NCBI GenBank assembly: GCA_964528095.1
Contig: CAZGSG010000083.1
Location: 1-20,784 of the forward strand
DNA length: 20,784 nt
Reading direction: 5' to 3'
Source: CAZGSG01 sp964528095
GTDB lineage: Bacteria > Bacteroidota > Bacteroidia > Chitinophagales > Chitinophagaceae
Shown here: positions 1-6,336 of the stretch, one piece after another
How positions within the stretch are numbered: position 1 is the first letter of the stretch
Layout: the number at the start of each line of letters is the position of its first letter
Position numbers and translations under genes: made by a program
Notes under the pieces: generated by a model
Databases searched by the model: none
Seen by the model: the letters and a program-made list of their open reading frames with translations, nothing else
Told to the model about the DNA's origin: nothing

Positions 1-537
1 ATCATGCTGCTCTTCATCCGCTAATTCGTTTGTACAGATTGCTCCTGCATCTGCCAGCCGGCAATGATTATTACGCGCCACCCTACGGATACAGTTATTA
101 AATTCCTCGCGTTGTATATTGGCTTCGGACCCCAGCCACTCATTGAAAGGTCCCATTGTTGTGAGCACTAGTGTGCTTTTACATTTTCTGCGTATTTCCC
201 TGATGATTGTTGTGTAGGCCTGCTCAAATGCAGTTGCAGTGCTAAGCGGGTTCATCCCTTTTTTAATTTGCTGATCATACCCGAACTTATACATAATTCC
301 CCTTGATGGAAGAGCGGGTAGCAGTAAATCGTTGTAACCAGTTTCTATCACGATCACGTCGTAGGCAGGTGTTGTATCTAATTCTTTTAATAGCCGGCTT
401 CCGATTCGTATGAGCGTGTCTCCATCAATTCCTGTATTTGTTATAATAGCTCCAGGCAGTCTTGTTCTTATTCGGTCTACAAAATTTACACCGGTACTAC
501 CTCTCGTGATGCTGTCACCTGTAAAAAGTATTTTCAT
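1..537 (-). CDS. SGNH/GDSL-type hydrolase, 3' end missing
   Basis: The frame is open from an ATG at 537 to the left edge of the window (179 codons, no stop), so the C-terminus is missing. Residues 1-12 read MKILFTGDSITR, which contains the GDS nucleophile block of SGNH hydrolases (Ser9). A glycine block follows (GIDGD, about 36-40), then the Gly-x-Asn-Asp block (GYND, residues 67-70). The catalytic Asp-x-x-His block normally lies near the C-terminus and would be beyond the edge. There is no signal peptide, so it is probably cytoplasmic. Family members hydrolyse esters of lipids, acylated sugars or similar substrates; the substrate here cannot be told. It reads away from the GH92 relic on the same strand, with a 220-bp gap. 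Family assignment is firm, role is not. Confidence 0.85.
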   Translation of the reverse strand, partial: MKILFTGDSITRGSTGVNFVDRIRTRLPGAIITNTGIDGDTLIRIGSRLLKELDTTPAYDVIVIETGYNDLLLPALPSRGIMYKFGYDQQIKKGMNPLSTATAFEQAYTTIIREIRRKCKSTLVLTTMGPFNEWLGSEANIQREEFNNCIRRVARNNHCRLADAGAICTNELADEEQHD

Positions 538-760
538 AGCACTTTCCCCTGTCTCTTTCTTTAATTGCAAAGATTTATAAGGATTGGGCATAGGGAAAGA
601 AGAACCGGTTTATACTGATCATTGGGAAGGATGAATTGAGGTTTGGGGCGGATTGTCCGTCGGCGTAAGACGGGCCTGCGATTTATTCCGGCAGGAACAA
701 GCCATTACCTGGCTGGTATAAGAGAGGTGAAAATGAATGACAGGTAGTTGGTAAAGGGAA

Positions 761-1039
761 CTATTTTTTAGAACTCATGTAGAAGCTGAGTGTTCCTCCG
801 TTCACTATTTCCGTATGGGTAATATAAAGCCTGTTCAAGGGCTTTCCGCTCAGCAGCACTTTTTTCACATCACCGAATGGTACAGTGGCTCCCGGATAAG
901 TATGGCCCATTTTTTCGGTGCCAATGATAGGTTTTACATATTGTCCCAGGTTGACCGGGACGCCAGGTTGTGCAAAAGAACAGGCCAGGGCTGCTAGGGG
1001 CAGGAATAAAATTAAGAGCCTGGATTGCAGGTTAGTTAT
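761..1039 (-). pseudogene. GH92 alpha-mannosidase relic with internal deletion and lost start
   Basis: One minus-strand frame, open from the TGA at 1052-1054 down to the TAG at 761-763, encodes two joined pieces of a GH92 exo-alpha-mannosidase. The N-terminal piece has a Sec signal peptide (hydrophobic LLILFLPLAALACSFA, then Gln) and the family opening YVKPIIGTEKMGHTYPGAT-VPFG. It runs straight into the family C-terminus: VLLSGKPLNRLYITHTEI, then NGGTLSF-YMS and the stop. The join lies near 869-874. GH92 enzymes usually have about 700-800 residues; this frame has about 92, so the whole catalytic region is gone, apparently by an in-frame deletion. No ATG, GTG or TTG precedes the signal peptide; ATA at 1037-1039 sits where a start would fit (ATA-Thr-Asn-Leu-Gln). 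It is probably dead; a residual secreted mini-protein from a non-standard start cannot be excluded. Confidence 0.8.
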
Positions 1040-1236
1040 TTCCAGGAGTATTCAATCCCGGCAAATAGCAAAAATATACAGTTTACAGGCAGGGGATGCA
1101 AGAATATATGAACAGACCGTTGACGGGCAATAAGTTTTTGTGCCCAATCCGGCCATTTAAGAAGATACTAACATATTTGGTACCTAACTTGCAGGGGAAA
1201 TGGTTCGAATCGTTGGCTCACATTAAATACCGCAAT

Positions 1237-1848
1237 ATGAAAAGTTTCTTATTATTTATACTGTTTGGAGTGGCAGTCTCCGGCAATGCGCAATCGCTGA
1301 AGGATGCGCTCTATGGAGGAAAGTTGAAGCTGGATACAGGTAAGGTACTCAAACAAAGCGATGACTGGAAATCAAAAATAGATACCACTACAAAGAAGCC
1401 GGTTGAGCGGGTAAATGCGAAAATAGTAACACCCATATCCGATAGCTCCATGACAGATTTAGCCATAATAGTTGATTCTGCAACCGGTAAGACCGATACC
1501 CCAAAAGATAACACTGTTGTTTTAAAAGAAGGCGACAATTCAGCGCCAAAGGATAATAACAAATTGTGGAAAGACTATATTGATGAACTGACCGGTACGT
1601 TAAGAACAGAAGTCATGCCCTCAAAAAAAATAAAAAGCGGCACTTATTCAGTACTGATAGAATACGAGATTGGCCTGGACGGACAGGTGACTGCCACCAG
1701 TGTTTCATCCTCTCCTGAAAATTCTTTTATTGAGCAACAGGTGAAAGAGCGAATAACACTTACTGCACCACAGATGACTCCATTATTGAACAATTATGGA
1801 AAGCCACGTAAAGCATTGAAGAAACAGGTGATTGCATTGTCTAAGTAA
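1237..1848 (+). CDS. Secreted protein with TonB C-terminal-like domain
   Basis: The 203-residue protein starts at ATG 1237, because a clean signal peptide begins there (MKSFLLFILFGVAVSGNAQ, cleavage before Gln19). An upstream in-frame ATG at 1096 would add a non-hydrophobic leader. Residues 20-110 are a low-complexity, Lys/Asp/Thr-rich linker. Residues about 111-203 resemble the TonB C-terminal fold as found in Bacteroidota: GTYSVLIEYEIGLDGQV, then a PENSFIEQQVKERI helix and an APQMTPLLNNYGKPRK stretch. Such domains contact outer-membrane receptors or act as periplasmic adaptors. There is no N-terminal membrane anchor or proline-rich spacer, so it is not a complete TonB. It stands alone and is followed by a hairpin terminator. 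The TonB-like call is moderate and the role is unknown. Confidence 0.7.
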   Translation: MKSFLLFILFGVAVSGNAQSLKDALYGGKLKLDTGKVLKQSDDWKSKIDTTTKKPVERVNAKIVTPISDSSMTDLAIIVDSATGKTDTPKDNTVVLKEGDNSAPKDNNKLWKDYIDELTGTLRTEVMPSKKIKSGTYSVLIEYEIGLDGQVTATSVSSSPENSFIEQQVKERITLTAPQMTPLLNNYGKPRKALKKQVIALSK

Positions 1849-1896
1849 AGTTTTGACTGCTGCGGCATAGAACCACTGTTCCGTACCTTAAAGGGC

Positions 1897-1923
1897 AACA
1901 TAGCTTTTCAAAGAAGCTATGTT
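1897..1923 (+). terminator. Hairpin terminator after the TonB-C-like gene
   Basis: A perfect 10-bp stem (AACATAGCTT at 1897-1906 with AAGCTATGTT at 1914-1923) with a 7-nt loop lies 48 bp after the stop codon of the gene ending at 1848. The T-tract is short (the stem's own TTT, then TATTA), so it is a weak intrinsic terminator. It may also serve the convergent gene ending at 2006. Confidence 0.6.
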
Positions 1924-2005
1924 TATTACGGATAAAAATAGCAATAAAATAACCTCCTTGAGGACCTGCTCAGGCCCGCTACCGGTAATTGTATCCAGGC
2001 AAGTA

Positions 2006-2740
2006 TTATTTCACCTTTGCTCTTCGCCATTCCCCATCGCACACCCAGGGCATCAATGATCCTTCGCGCGCCCAGATTTTTCGCGTTGTCCATTCCCCTT
2101 TATCATTGTATTGATAACTGGTCTTATAAACTTTGTTGCGGGTTTTTACCAGCGTCTCCAGGCCTTTGCTGTTATAATGGGCAGTAGTAATCCATTTCTT
2201 TTTTGACCCCTTTATTGTAAGTACGGTTTTGCGTTCATGACCATCGGGGAGGTCCTTATATGAAAAAATCCGTGTTTGTGTGGGATACCTGCCACTTGTC
2301 TCTGTTTTTTGTACCAGGCGGCCCAGGGTATCGTAGTAGTATGTCTCGAGTACGGGATAGTCGGCCATCTTGTCGCGGCTGAGCCACTGTGCCGTATGCA
2401 GCAGGCCCCGTTCGTTGTAGGTGAATTTTTTTAGATGGCGAATACTGTCTTTCTCGTAATTGCCATATAGTTCAGTTTCCAACTGTCCCGCTTCATTAAA
2501 AATATAGCGGTTGCGGTTTTTAAGCGTGCCGTCATTATAATACTCTTCCAGCGCAACAAGCCGGTTTTGTTCATCATAGATTTCCAGCGAGTAGTTATCT
2601 CGTTTAGCTTTGGCGCTATTGGTATCTATGCCCAGGAAGGCGCGACGATAAGACCAATAGGAGAGTTCGTAAACCGACTGGGCCTGCAGGCATAAAATGT
2701 TCAGCAGGAAACCTATTAAAATTAGCAGGCTGGCGGGCAT
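2006..2740 (-). CDS. Secreted YD-repeat-like hypothetical protein
   Basis: The 244-residue protein has an N-terminal signal peptide (MPASLLILIGFLLNILCLQA, then Gln-Ser). The mature part is made of short repeated beta-type units of the form Tyr-x-x-x-Gly-x-Leu: YDEQNRLVALEEYYNDGTLK, YIFNEAGQLETELYGNY, FTYNERGLLHTAQW, YYDTLGRLVQKTE, HYNSKGLETLVKT and YQYNDKGEWTTRKIW. This pattern matches RHS/YD-repeat and MORN-like secreted proteins of Bacteroidota, but there is no toxin C-terminus or RHS core. It probably lies in the periplasm or on the cell surface. It is transcribed convergently with the gene ending at 1848 and divergently from the SRPBCC gene. No enzymatic function can be named. Confidence 0.7.
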   Translation of the reverse strand: MPASLLILIGFLLNILCLQAQSVYELSYWSYRRAFLGIDTNSAKAKRDNYSLEIYDEQNRLVALEEYYNDGTLKNRNRYIFNEAGQLETELYGNYEKDSIRHLKKFTYNERGLLHTAQWLSRDKMADYPVLETYYYDTLGRLVQKTETSGRYPTQTRIFSYKDLPDGHERKTVLTIKGSKKKWITTAHYNSKGLETLVKTRNKVYKTSYQYNDKGEWTTRKIWAREGSLMPWVCDGEWRRAKVK

Positions 2741-2822
2741 AAGGCAATTTTTTTTACTATACGTGTTGATGGATAATAAAGTTACAGGATCAGGAGCTAA
2801 TTTATAAAGGGGGGCGGTCCTT

Positions 2823-2846
2823 GCCGGGTTTAAATTGCCTCCCGGC
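2823..2846. other. GC-rich hairpin between divergent genes
   Basis: GCCGGG (2823-2828) pairs with CCCGGC (2841-2846) across a 12-nt loop and is followed by TTATTTTA, so it looks like a terminator on the plus strand. No plus-strand gene ends upstream of it, since it lies between the starts of two divergent genes. It may be a regulatory structure, part of a leader, or chance. Confidence 0.3.
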
Positions 2847-2953
2847 TTATTTTATCACGGAATGCTTAAAAATGGCTTTTACAAAGCACGTTTAGTATGG
2901 TACGATTAGTGTGGCATGATGATTTTGTAAGACCAGCAACGTAAATTCATAGT

Positions 2954-3412
2954 ATGAGAACAGATACTGTTTCAATGCTGATCAAAGCACCCTCTTTAAG
3001 TATTTACAACGCATTCCTGGATACGGATGCCATTGCGAAGTGGCGGCCACCCGCAGGCATGACATGCGAGATCTATACATTTGACCCGAGACAGGGCGGT
3101 CAGTTCCGTATGTCATTTGGTTATAAAAATGTTGATTCCGCTACACGCGGCAAAACAACCGCCGATGCCGATGTATTTCATGGTCGGTTCCTCGAATTGA
3201 TTCCCGGCCAGCGTATCGTTGAACAGGTCGAATTTGAATCGGACGATCCGGCCTTCGCAGGATCGATGACAGTCACAACCACTCTGGAGCCTGTTACTGG
3301 TGGTACCCTTGTTACTTTTACCTGTGAGCATGTGCCGGTCGGTATACGGGCTGAAGACCACTATGAGGGAATGATGTCGAGTTTGAAAAATCTCGCGGTG
3401 TTTATTGAATGA
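2954..3412 (+). CDS. SRPBCC / AHSA1-like domain protein
   Basis: A 152-residue single-domain protein of the START-like SRPBCC superfamily, in the branch resembling the activator of Hsp90 ATPase (AHSA1). Family landmarks are the N-terminal SMLIKAPSLSIYNAFLDTDAIAKWRPPAG, the Gly-Gly-x-Phe-x-Met turn (QGGQFRMSFGY, about 51-61), the FHGRFLELIPGQRIVEQVEF strand pair (about 76-95), and TLEPVTGGTLVTFTCEHVP before the long C-terminal helix. These proteins form a helix-grip fold around a hydrophobic pocket. Chromosomal copies are often stand-alone and of unknown ligand. There is no signal peptide, so it is cytoplasmic. It is a single gene, with ATG preferred as the first codon of the conserved domain. 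Family is confident, function is not. Confidence 0.88.
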   Translation: MRTDTVSMLIKAPSLSIYNAFLDTDAIAKWRPPAGMTCEIYTFDPRQGGQFRMSFGYKNVDSATRGKTTADADVFHGRFLELIPGQRIVEQVEFESDDPAFAGSMTVTTTLEPVTGGTLVTFTCEHVPVGIRAEDHYEGMMSSLKNLAVFIE

Positions 3413-3539
3413 AATAATGTAGTAGCGGCGGTTCGATCAATGTTGAATGTAATAGATGAATAGTTTAAAATCAGTAATGTTCAGCGGCATTAAATGCATG
3501 ATATTTAGTTTGTCAACAGAATTCCGGCCTTTCTCGTCC

Positions 3540-3576
3540 ATATCAAAGAACTTTGATATAGTATCAATTTTTTGAT
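3540..3576. terminator. Double hairpin between convergent genes
   Basis: A 9-bp perfect stem (ATATCAAAG at 3540-3548, CTTTGATAT at 3551-3559) is followed at once by a smaller one (ATCAA and TTGAT around four T) and then a T-rich stretch (CTATTTTTTATT). It lies between the ends of convergent genes at 3412 and 3629. It is a plausible terminator for the plus-strand gene and weaker for the minus strand. Confidence 0.45.
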
Positions 3577-3628
3577 GTCGCTATTTTTTATTAACTCATG
3601 CGCTGCGAGCAAGTCGCTATTTGAGGCA

Positions 3629-4285
3629 TCAGTTCACTTGCACCACCACCTCCCCCAAATACACACTCTCCGACTGCATACTCCTATCATGCGCTATAAA
3701 AGCAAGGTAAACATGATAAGTAGCTCCGGGAATCGAATCCAGTTCCATGCGGGCACTGCCGCTACTTCGGAACTGGCTTGGTACTTCCCAACAGGCATAT
3801 TGATTAGCTATATCATAAGCCAGCAAGAGTGCCTGGTCCATGGGATGTGCATTGACAAATGTACTGCCCGACGTTACGGGATCCCAACTATAGGTCAGAT
3901 ACTTTTCGCTAATTTCAACAATAATATCACTGGGTAATGGTAGGGGGCCTGTGCTTAGCTGCACCAATGCAGGATTGATCTTCATATTGGGATATTCACC
4001 CTCAAAACTGTTTTTCAATAAAAGAGATTTGGCCGCAATAAATCCTTCCACAGTTGGTGTATAATTTCTAAAACCCTCTCTTACGAAATATAAAAGAGGC
4101 TTCAGCCATTTTTGTGCACTGCCAAATTTTTCTCGATTAGCCTGCTCTTTTCCCCTGGCCTTACGTGGTTTTTTTCGTTTGCTTGGTTTAGCTTTTACAT
4201 AAGAAATTCCTTTCCACGAAGAGCCGATTACAGGACCAACTTTACCAATGTAGGGTCCAAGCACGCCATTTTTGAATTTAGCCAT
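3629..4285 (-). CDS. DUF6266 family protein
   Basis: A 218-residue protein starting at ATG 4285. An upstream in-frame TTG at 4309 is less likely, because the family begins MAKFKNG. The N-terminus (MAKFKNGVLGPYIGKVGPVI, then GSSWKG) and the Lys/Arg-rich stretch PSKRKKPRKARGKEQANREKF are the hallmark of DUF6266, a Bacteroidota family of unknown function. The C-terminal half is beta-rich (IIVEISEKYLTYSWDP; YHVYLAFIAHDRSM; VYLGEVVVQVN), which suggests a beta-sandwich. There is no signal peptide. The basic N-terminal part could bind nucleic acid, but this is only inference from composition. It is a single gene, with an 11-bp tandem repeat array 103-157 bp upstream. Family assignment is confident. 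Confidence 0.85.
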   Translation of the reverse strand: MAKFKNGVLGPYIGKVGPVIGSSWKGISYVKAKPSKRKKPRKARGKEQANREKFGSAQKWLKPLLYFVREGFRNYTPTVEGFIAAKSLLLKNSFEGEYPNMKINPALVQLSTGPLPLPSDIIVEISEKYLTYSWDPVTSGSTFVNAHPMDQALLLAYDIANQYACWEVPSQFRSSGSARMELDSIPGATYHVYLAFIAHDRSMQSESVYLGEVVVQVN

Positions 4286-4387
4286 GGACTGGGGTTTAAG
4301 ATTAATCAATTCAATTTTTCTTCATTGTAAAGAAAAACAATAGCTAAAATTAACAGGTAATAAACAAGGTTCAAACAGGCGTTTACC

Positions 4388-4442
4388 CGGGTTTTATCTG
4401 GGCTTGGTCCGGGTTTGGTCCCTGTTTGGTCTCTGTTTTTAT
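4388..4442. repeat. Five 11-bp tandem repeats upstream of DUF6266 gene
   Basis: Five head-to-tail 11-bp units: CGGGTTTTATC, TGGGCTTGGTC, CGGGTTTGGTC, CCTGTTTGGTC and a decayed TCTGTTTTTAT. The central three share TTGGTC at the same phase. The 11-bp period is close to one helical turn, so each unit would show the same DNA face. The array lies upstream of the DUF6266 start. Confidence 0.7.
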
Positions 4443-4705
4443 TGGTGAAGCCGCGCCTGAGCCAGGTCACCGGTATTGCTTAACTACATCGTTTTTTTGA
4501 AGAGAAATAATGATAAGGCGGTTTAAGCCTTGGGAAGATTATCGTTGTATCTGATTGCCTCAAATTGCCTTAGGAACTACAAACATTAGGATTGGTGAAA
4601 TTTCGTATTGGTGTTTACGTTGAGTTTTTAGCTACTTTGGTAATGATTTATCCTCCGATGTAACTACAACGTTTTCGTTATGTTATTTGGTCAATGCGTT
4701 TCAAT
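4443..4705. other. Intergenic stretch without a recognised gene
   Basis: Together with the repeat array this makes a 420-bp gap between two minus-strand genes. No coding frame with plausible protein features was seen on either strand. There is a weak hairpin (AAGGC/GCCTT around 4515-4531), nothing else convincing. Confidence 0.4.
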
Positions 4706-5239
4706 TTATCGGGCAGCAGGTATCACGGGTATTTTCTTCTTTTCTATAAATAATTTTACTTTACTTAAGTAAAATAAAAGCAGGCTACCAATAAAGAAAA
4801 ACATGCTTCCAGCGATTAGAAAATAACCCAAACTCAGGTTCAATTGTATGCTACTGTTTACCATTATTTTCAGCACTACCGATCCCAATGGATCAGCCCG
4901 GAAAAATAGAAAAGCCAGCAATAACACAACTAAGGAGTTTCCCCTGAACCATTTTCGCCGGGCTGATATGATCAGTGAGAGTATAAAAGCAATCAACATA
5001 CCAAGTATACCGGATAGCGCTATCCAGATAACAAAGCCCGTCAGTCCTATTACAGACAACTGGCTAAGCGCGATCACTTCAAGCGTTTTTTCCTGGCCGA
5101 TATTGTTTAGTGCCTGCACGAGGCCAATATTAAGTAAGTAGGAGAATTGCTGAAAGGAGATAACAACAAAGCAGGTGGCCACGAAATGTACCAGGATCTG
5201 TCTCCGGTTTAGTCGTTGTAATAAAGTTTGAGCTCCCAT
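4706..5239 (-). CDS. Four-helix integral membrane protein, function unknown
   Basis: A 177-residue protein with four clear hydrophobic segments: about 15-37 (ILVHFVATCFVVISFQQFSYLL), 60-92 (LSVIGLTGFVIWIALSGILG and onward), 102-125 (NSLVVLLLAFLFFRADPLGSVV) and 135-163 (LSLGYFLIAGSMFFFIGSLL and onward). Basic residues lie at both ends and in the loop ISARRKWFR, so the protein sits in the inner membrane. No catalytic motif or known domain is recognised. It is a single gene with a good Bacteroidota promoter just upstream (5277-5308), which supports expression from the ATG at 5239. It could be a transporter accessory or a stress membrane protein, but nothing in the sequence decides. Confidence 0.65.
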   Translation of the reverse strand: MGAQTLLQRLNRRQILVHFVATCFVVISFQQFSYLLNIGLVQALNNIGQEKTLEVIALSQLSVIGLTGFVIWIALSGILGMLIAFILSLIISARRKWFRGNSLVVLLLAFLFFRADPLGSVVLKIMVNSSIQLNLSLGYFLIAGSMFFFIGSLLLFYLSKVKLFIEKKKIPVIPAAR

Positions 5240-5276
5240 GATTTTTTGATAAACAGGTAAATCTTGTTTTATCGTT

Positions 5277-5308
5277 CAAAAGTATATGGTTAAATAAAAT
5301 AGCGACAA
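5277..5308 (-). promoter_or_regulatory. Bacteroidota sigma-ABfr type promoter
   Basis: On the minus strand, TTG (5306-5308) is followed after 21 bp by TACTTTTG (5277-5284), an exact match to the Bacteroidetes -7 consensus TAnnTTTG with a -33 TTG at the expected 19-21 bp spacing. Transcription would start near 5270, leaving a leader of about 30 nt before the ATG at 5239. Confidence 0.5.
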
Positions 5309-5633
5309 TTAAAAATACATACGGTGGGTATGATCCCAGATATGGCCGTCGTGGTACGAAGGGAGGCGAGGTAGCGAAGGTAAAGTGTTAAGTAGCAGAT
5401 AAACGTCCTTAAAAGAATATTTTACAATAGTATGTTATACACTGATGTTATTGATAATGCAGCGGATAGATAGTTAGCATAAATACTGTGTTTAGGGGGT
5501 ACTTGTGTGCTGTATGTAAGGTAAATCGAACAGCAGGCCTATTAATTTTCCTTGTTTTAATCACTCAAAAAAATGTTTTTTTCTATTGCATGTTCATAGA
5601 AGTAGTTGGAGGTTTGTGTATAGATATTTCTAT
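5309..5633. other. Intergenic stretch between divergent genes
   Basis: No credible gene was seen. A frame at 5488-5745 overlaps the next gene and has no recognisable protein character. Apart from the promoter just to the left, no clear repeat, RNA gene or terminator was identified. Confidence 0.4.
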
Positions 5634-6071
5634 ATGCAGTATGTCTACTATCCATTTATTACGGGGAAAACAGGGCTTTTCTATGAATTTTTTAGTAATG
5701 GACCTCGGGGCACAATCAAAAAGATCGTGGTATACCAGCAATTAAAAGGTAATGTTTATAATTTACTATTCGGTGACTGGAATAAAAATGAAAAAAGAAT
5801 CGAGGATAATACCCGGAGCAATAACGGCGACCGGGATAAAATACTAGCCACCGTAGCACGTACATTGCTGATTTTCATGGAGTGTCACCCGAAGGCGATT
5901 ATTTTTGCAAAGGGTCAGACTCCTGCTAAAACCCGGCTTTATCAAATGGGAATCAATCAAAACTGGAAAGAAATTGGCCGTTTATTTTTCGTTGCCGGGC
6001 TGTATAAAGGTAAATGGGAAATATTTAGATCTGCAAGGAATTACCAGGCGTTTTTAGTAAAACTTAAATAA
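5634..6071 (+). CDS. DUF6934 family protein
   Basis: A 145-residue protein. ATG 5634 is chosen over an upstream TTG at 5586 because family similarity begins close to it (MQYVYYPFITGKTGLFYEFF). The conserved core matches DUF6934, a Bacteroidota family of unknown function: GPRGTIKKIVVYQQ, YNLLFGDWN, NTRSNNGDRDKILATVARTL, PKAIIFAKGQTPAKTRLYQM, and the C-terminal RSARNYQAFLVK. The core has many invariant charged and glycine residues (FGDWN, SNNGD, AKGxTPAxTRLY), which suggests an active or binding site rather than a purely structural role; this is inference. There is no signal peptide. A short basic gene starts 11-35 bp after the stop, and such a partner is often seen with this family as far as I recall. 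The pair could be a small two-gene module. Confidence 0.8.
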   Translation: MQYVYYPFITGKTGLFYEFFSNGPRGTIKKIVVYQQLKGNVYNLLFGDWNKNEKRIEDNTRSNNGDRDKILATVARTLLIFMECHPKAIIFAKGQTPAKTRLYQMGINQNWKEIGRLFFVAGLYKGKWEIFRSARNYQAFLVKLK

Positions 6072-6106
6072 ACTTTGTAGCTTTGAGTACCGATAAATTA
6101 GTTGAT

Positions 6107-6277
6107 ATGGAAGTGCCGAAGAGAAGAAATAGCAAAAAGGTTGCCGATGTAACCGTAGTAAAAAACATGCGAAATTACAGCAAGGATGCTGTTGTTAAAA
6201 AGCATGCAGCAATGGCAATAGCTTTCCTTGATAAATATGGGGTACCTGATTTTTTTACTAATAAAAATCCCAACTAG
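6107..6277 (+). CDS. Small basic protein downstream of DUF6934
   Basis: A 56-residue protein from ATG 6107, or 64 residues from a TTG at 6083. It is rich in Lys, Arg and Val in its first half (PKRRNSKKVADVTVVKNMRN), then forms a probable helix (SKDAVVKKHAAMAIAFLDKYG) with the C-terminus VPDFFTNKNPN. The start is uncertain: a TAGCTTTG element (6078-6085) matching the -7 consensus would favour ATG 6107, since it overlaps the TTG. It lies 35 bp after the DUF6934 gene on the same strand and is probably co-transcribed or separately boosted. No known domain is named. The size and partner resemble an antitoxin- or accessory-type gene, but that is inference only. Confidence 0.6.
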   Translation: MEVPKRRNSKKVADVTVVKNMRNYSKDAVVKKHAAMAIAFLDKYGVPDFFTNKNPN

Positions 6278-6336
6278 GAGAACTGCCCTTTCTATAATAA
6301 ACCGCATTCTTTATTGTAGTTATTATACGTTATCTC

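Noticed and set aside
657..673. CCGTC/GACGG hairpin between the SGNH gene and the GH92 relic.
   Set aside because: The stem is only 5 bp with no T-tract; it is not a convincing terminator.
1201..1213. GGTTCGAATC resembles a tRNA T-loop.
   Set aside because: The stem bases do not pair and no other tRNA part is present.
1096..1236. N-terminal extension of the TonB-C-like protein from ATG 1096.
   Set aside because: It would bury the signal peptide at residue 48 and lacks family character; ATG 1237 is preferred.
5488..5745. Plus-strand frame of 85 codons overlapping the start of the DUF6934 gene.
   Set aside because: It overlaps a gene with clear family motifs in another frame and has no recognised features.
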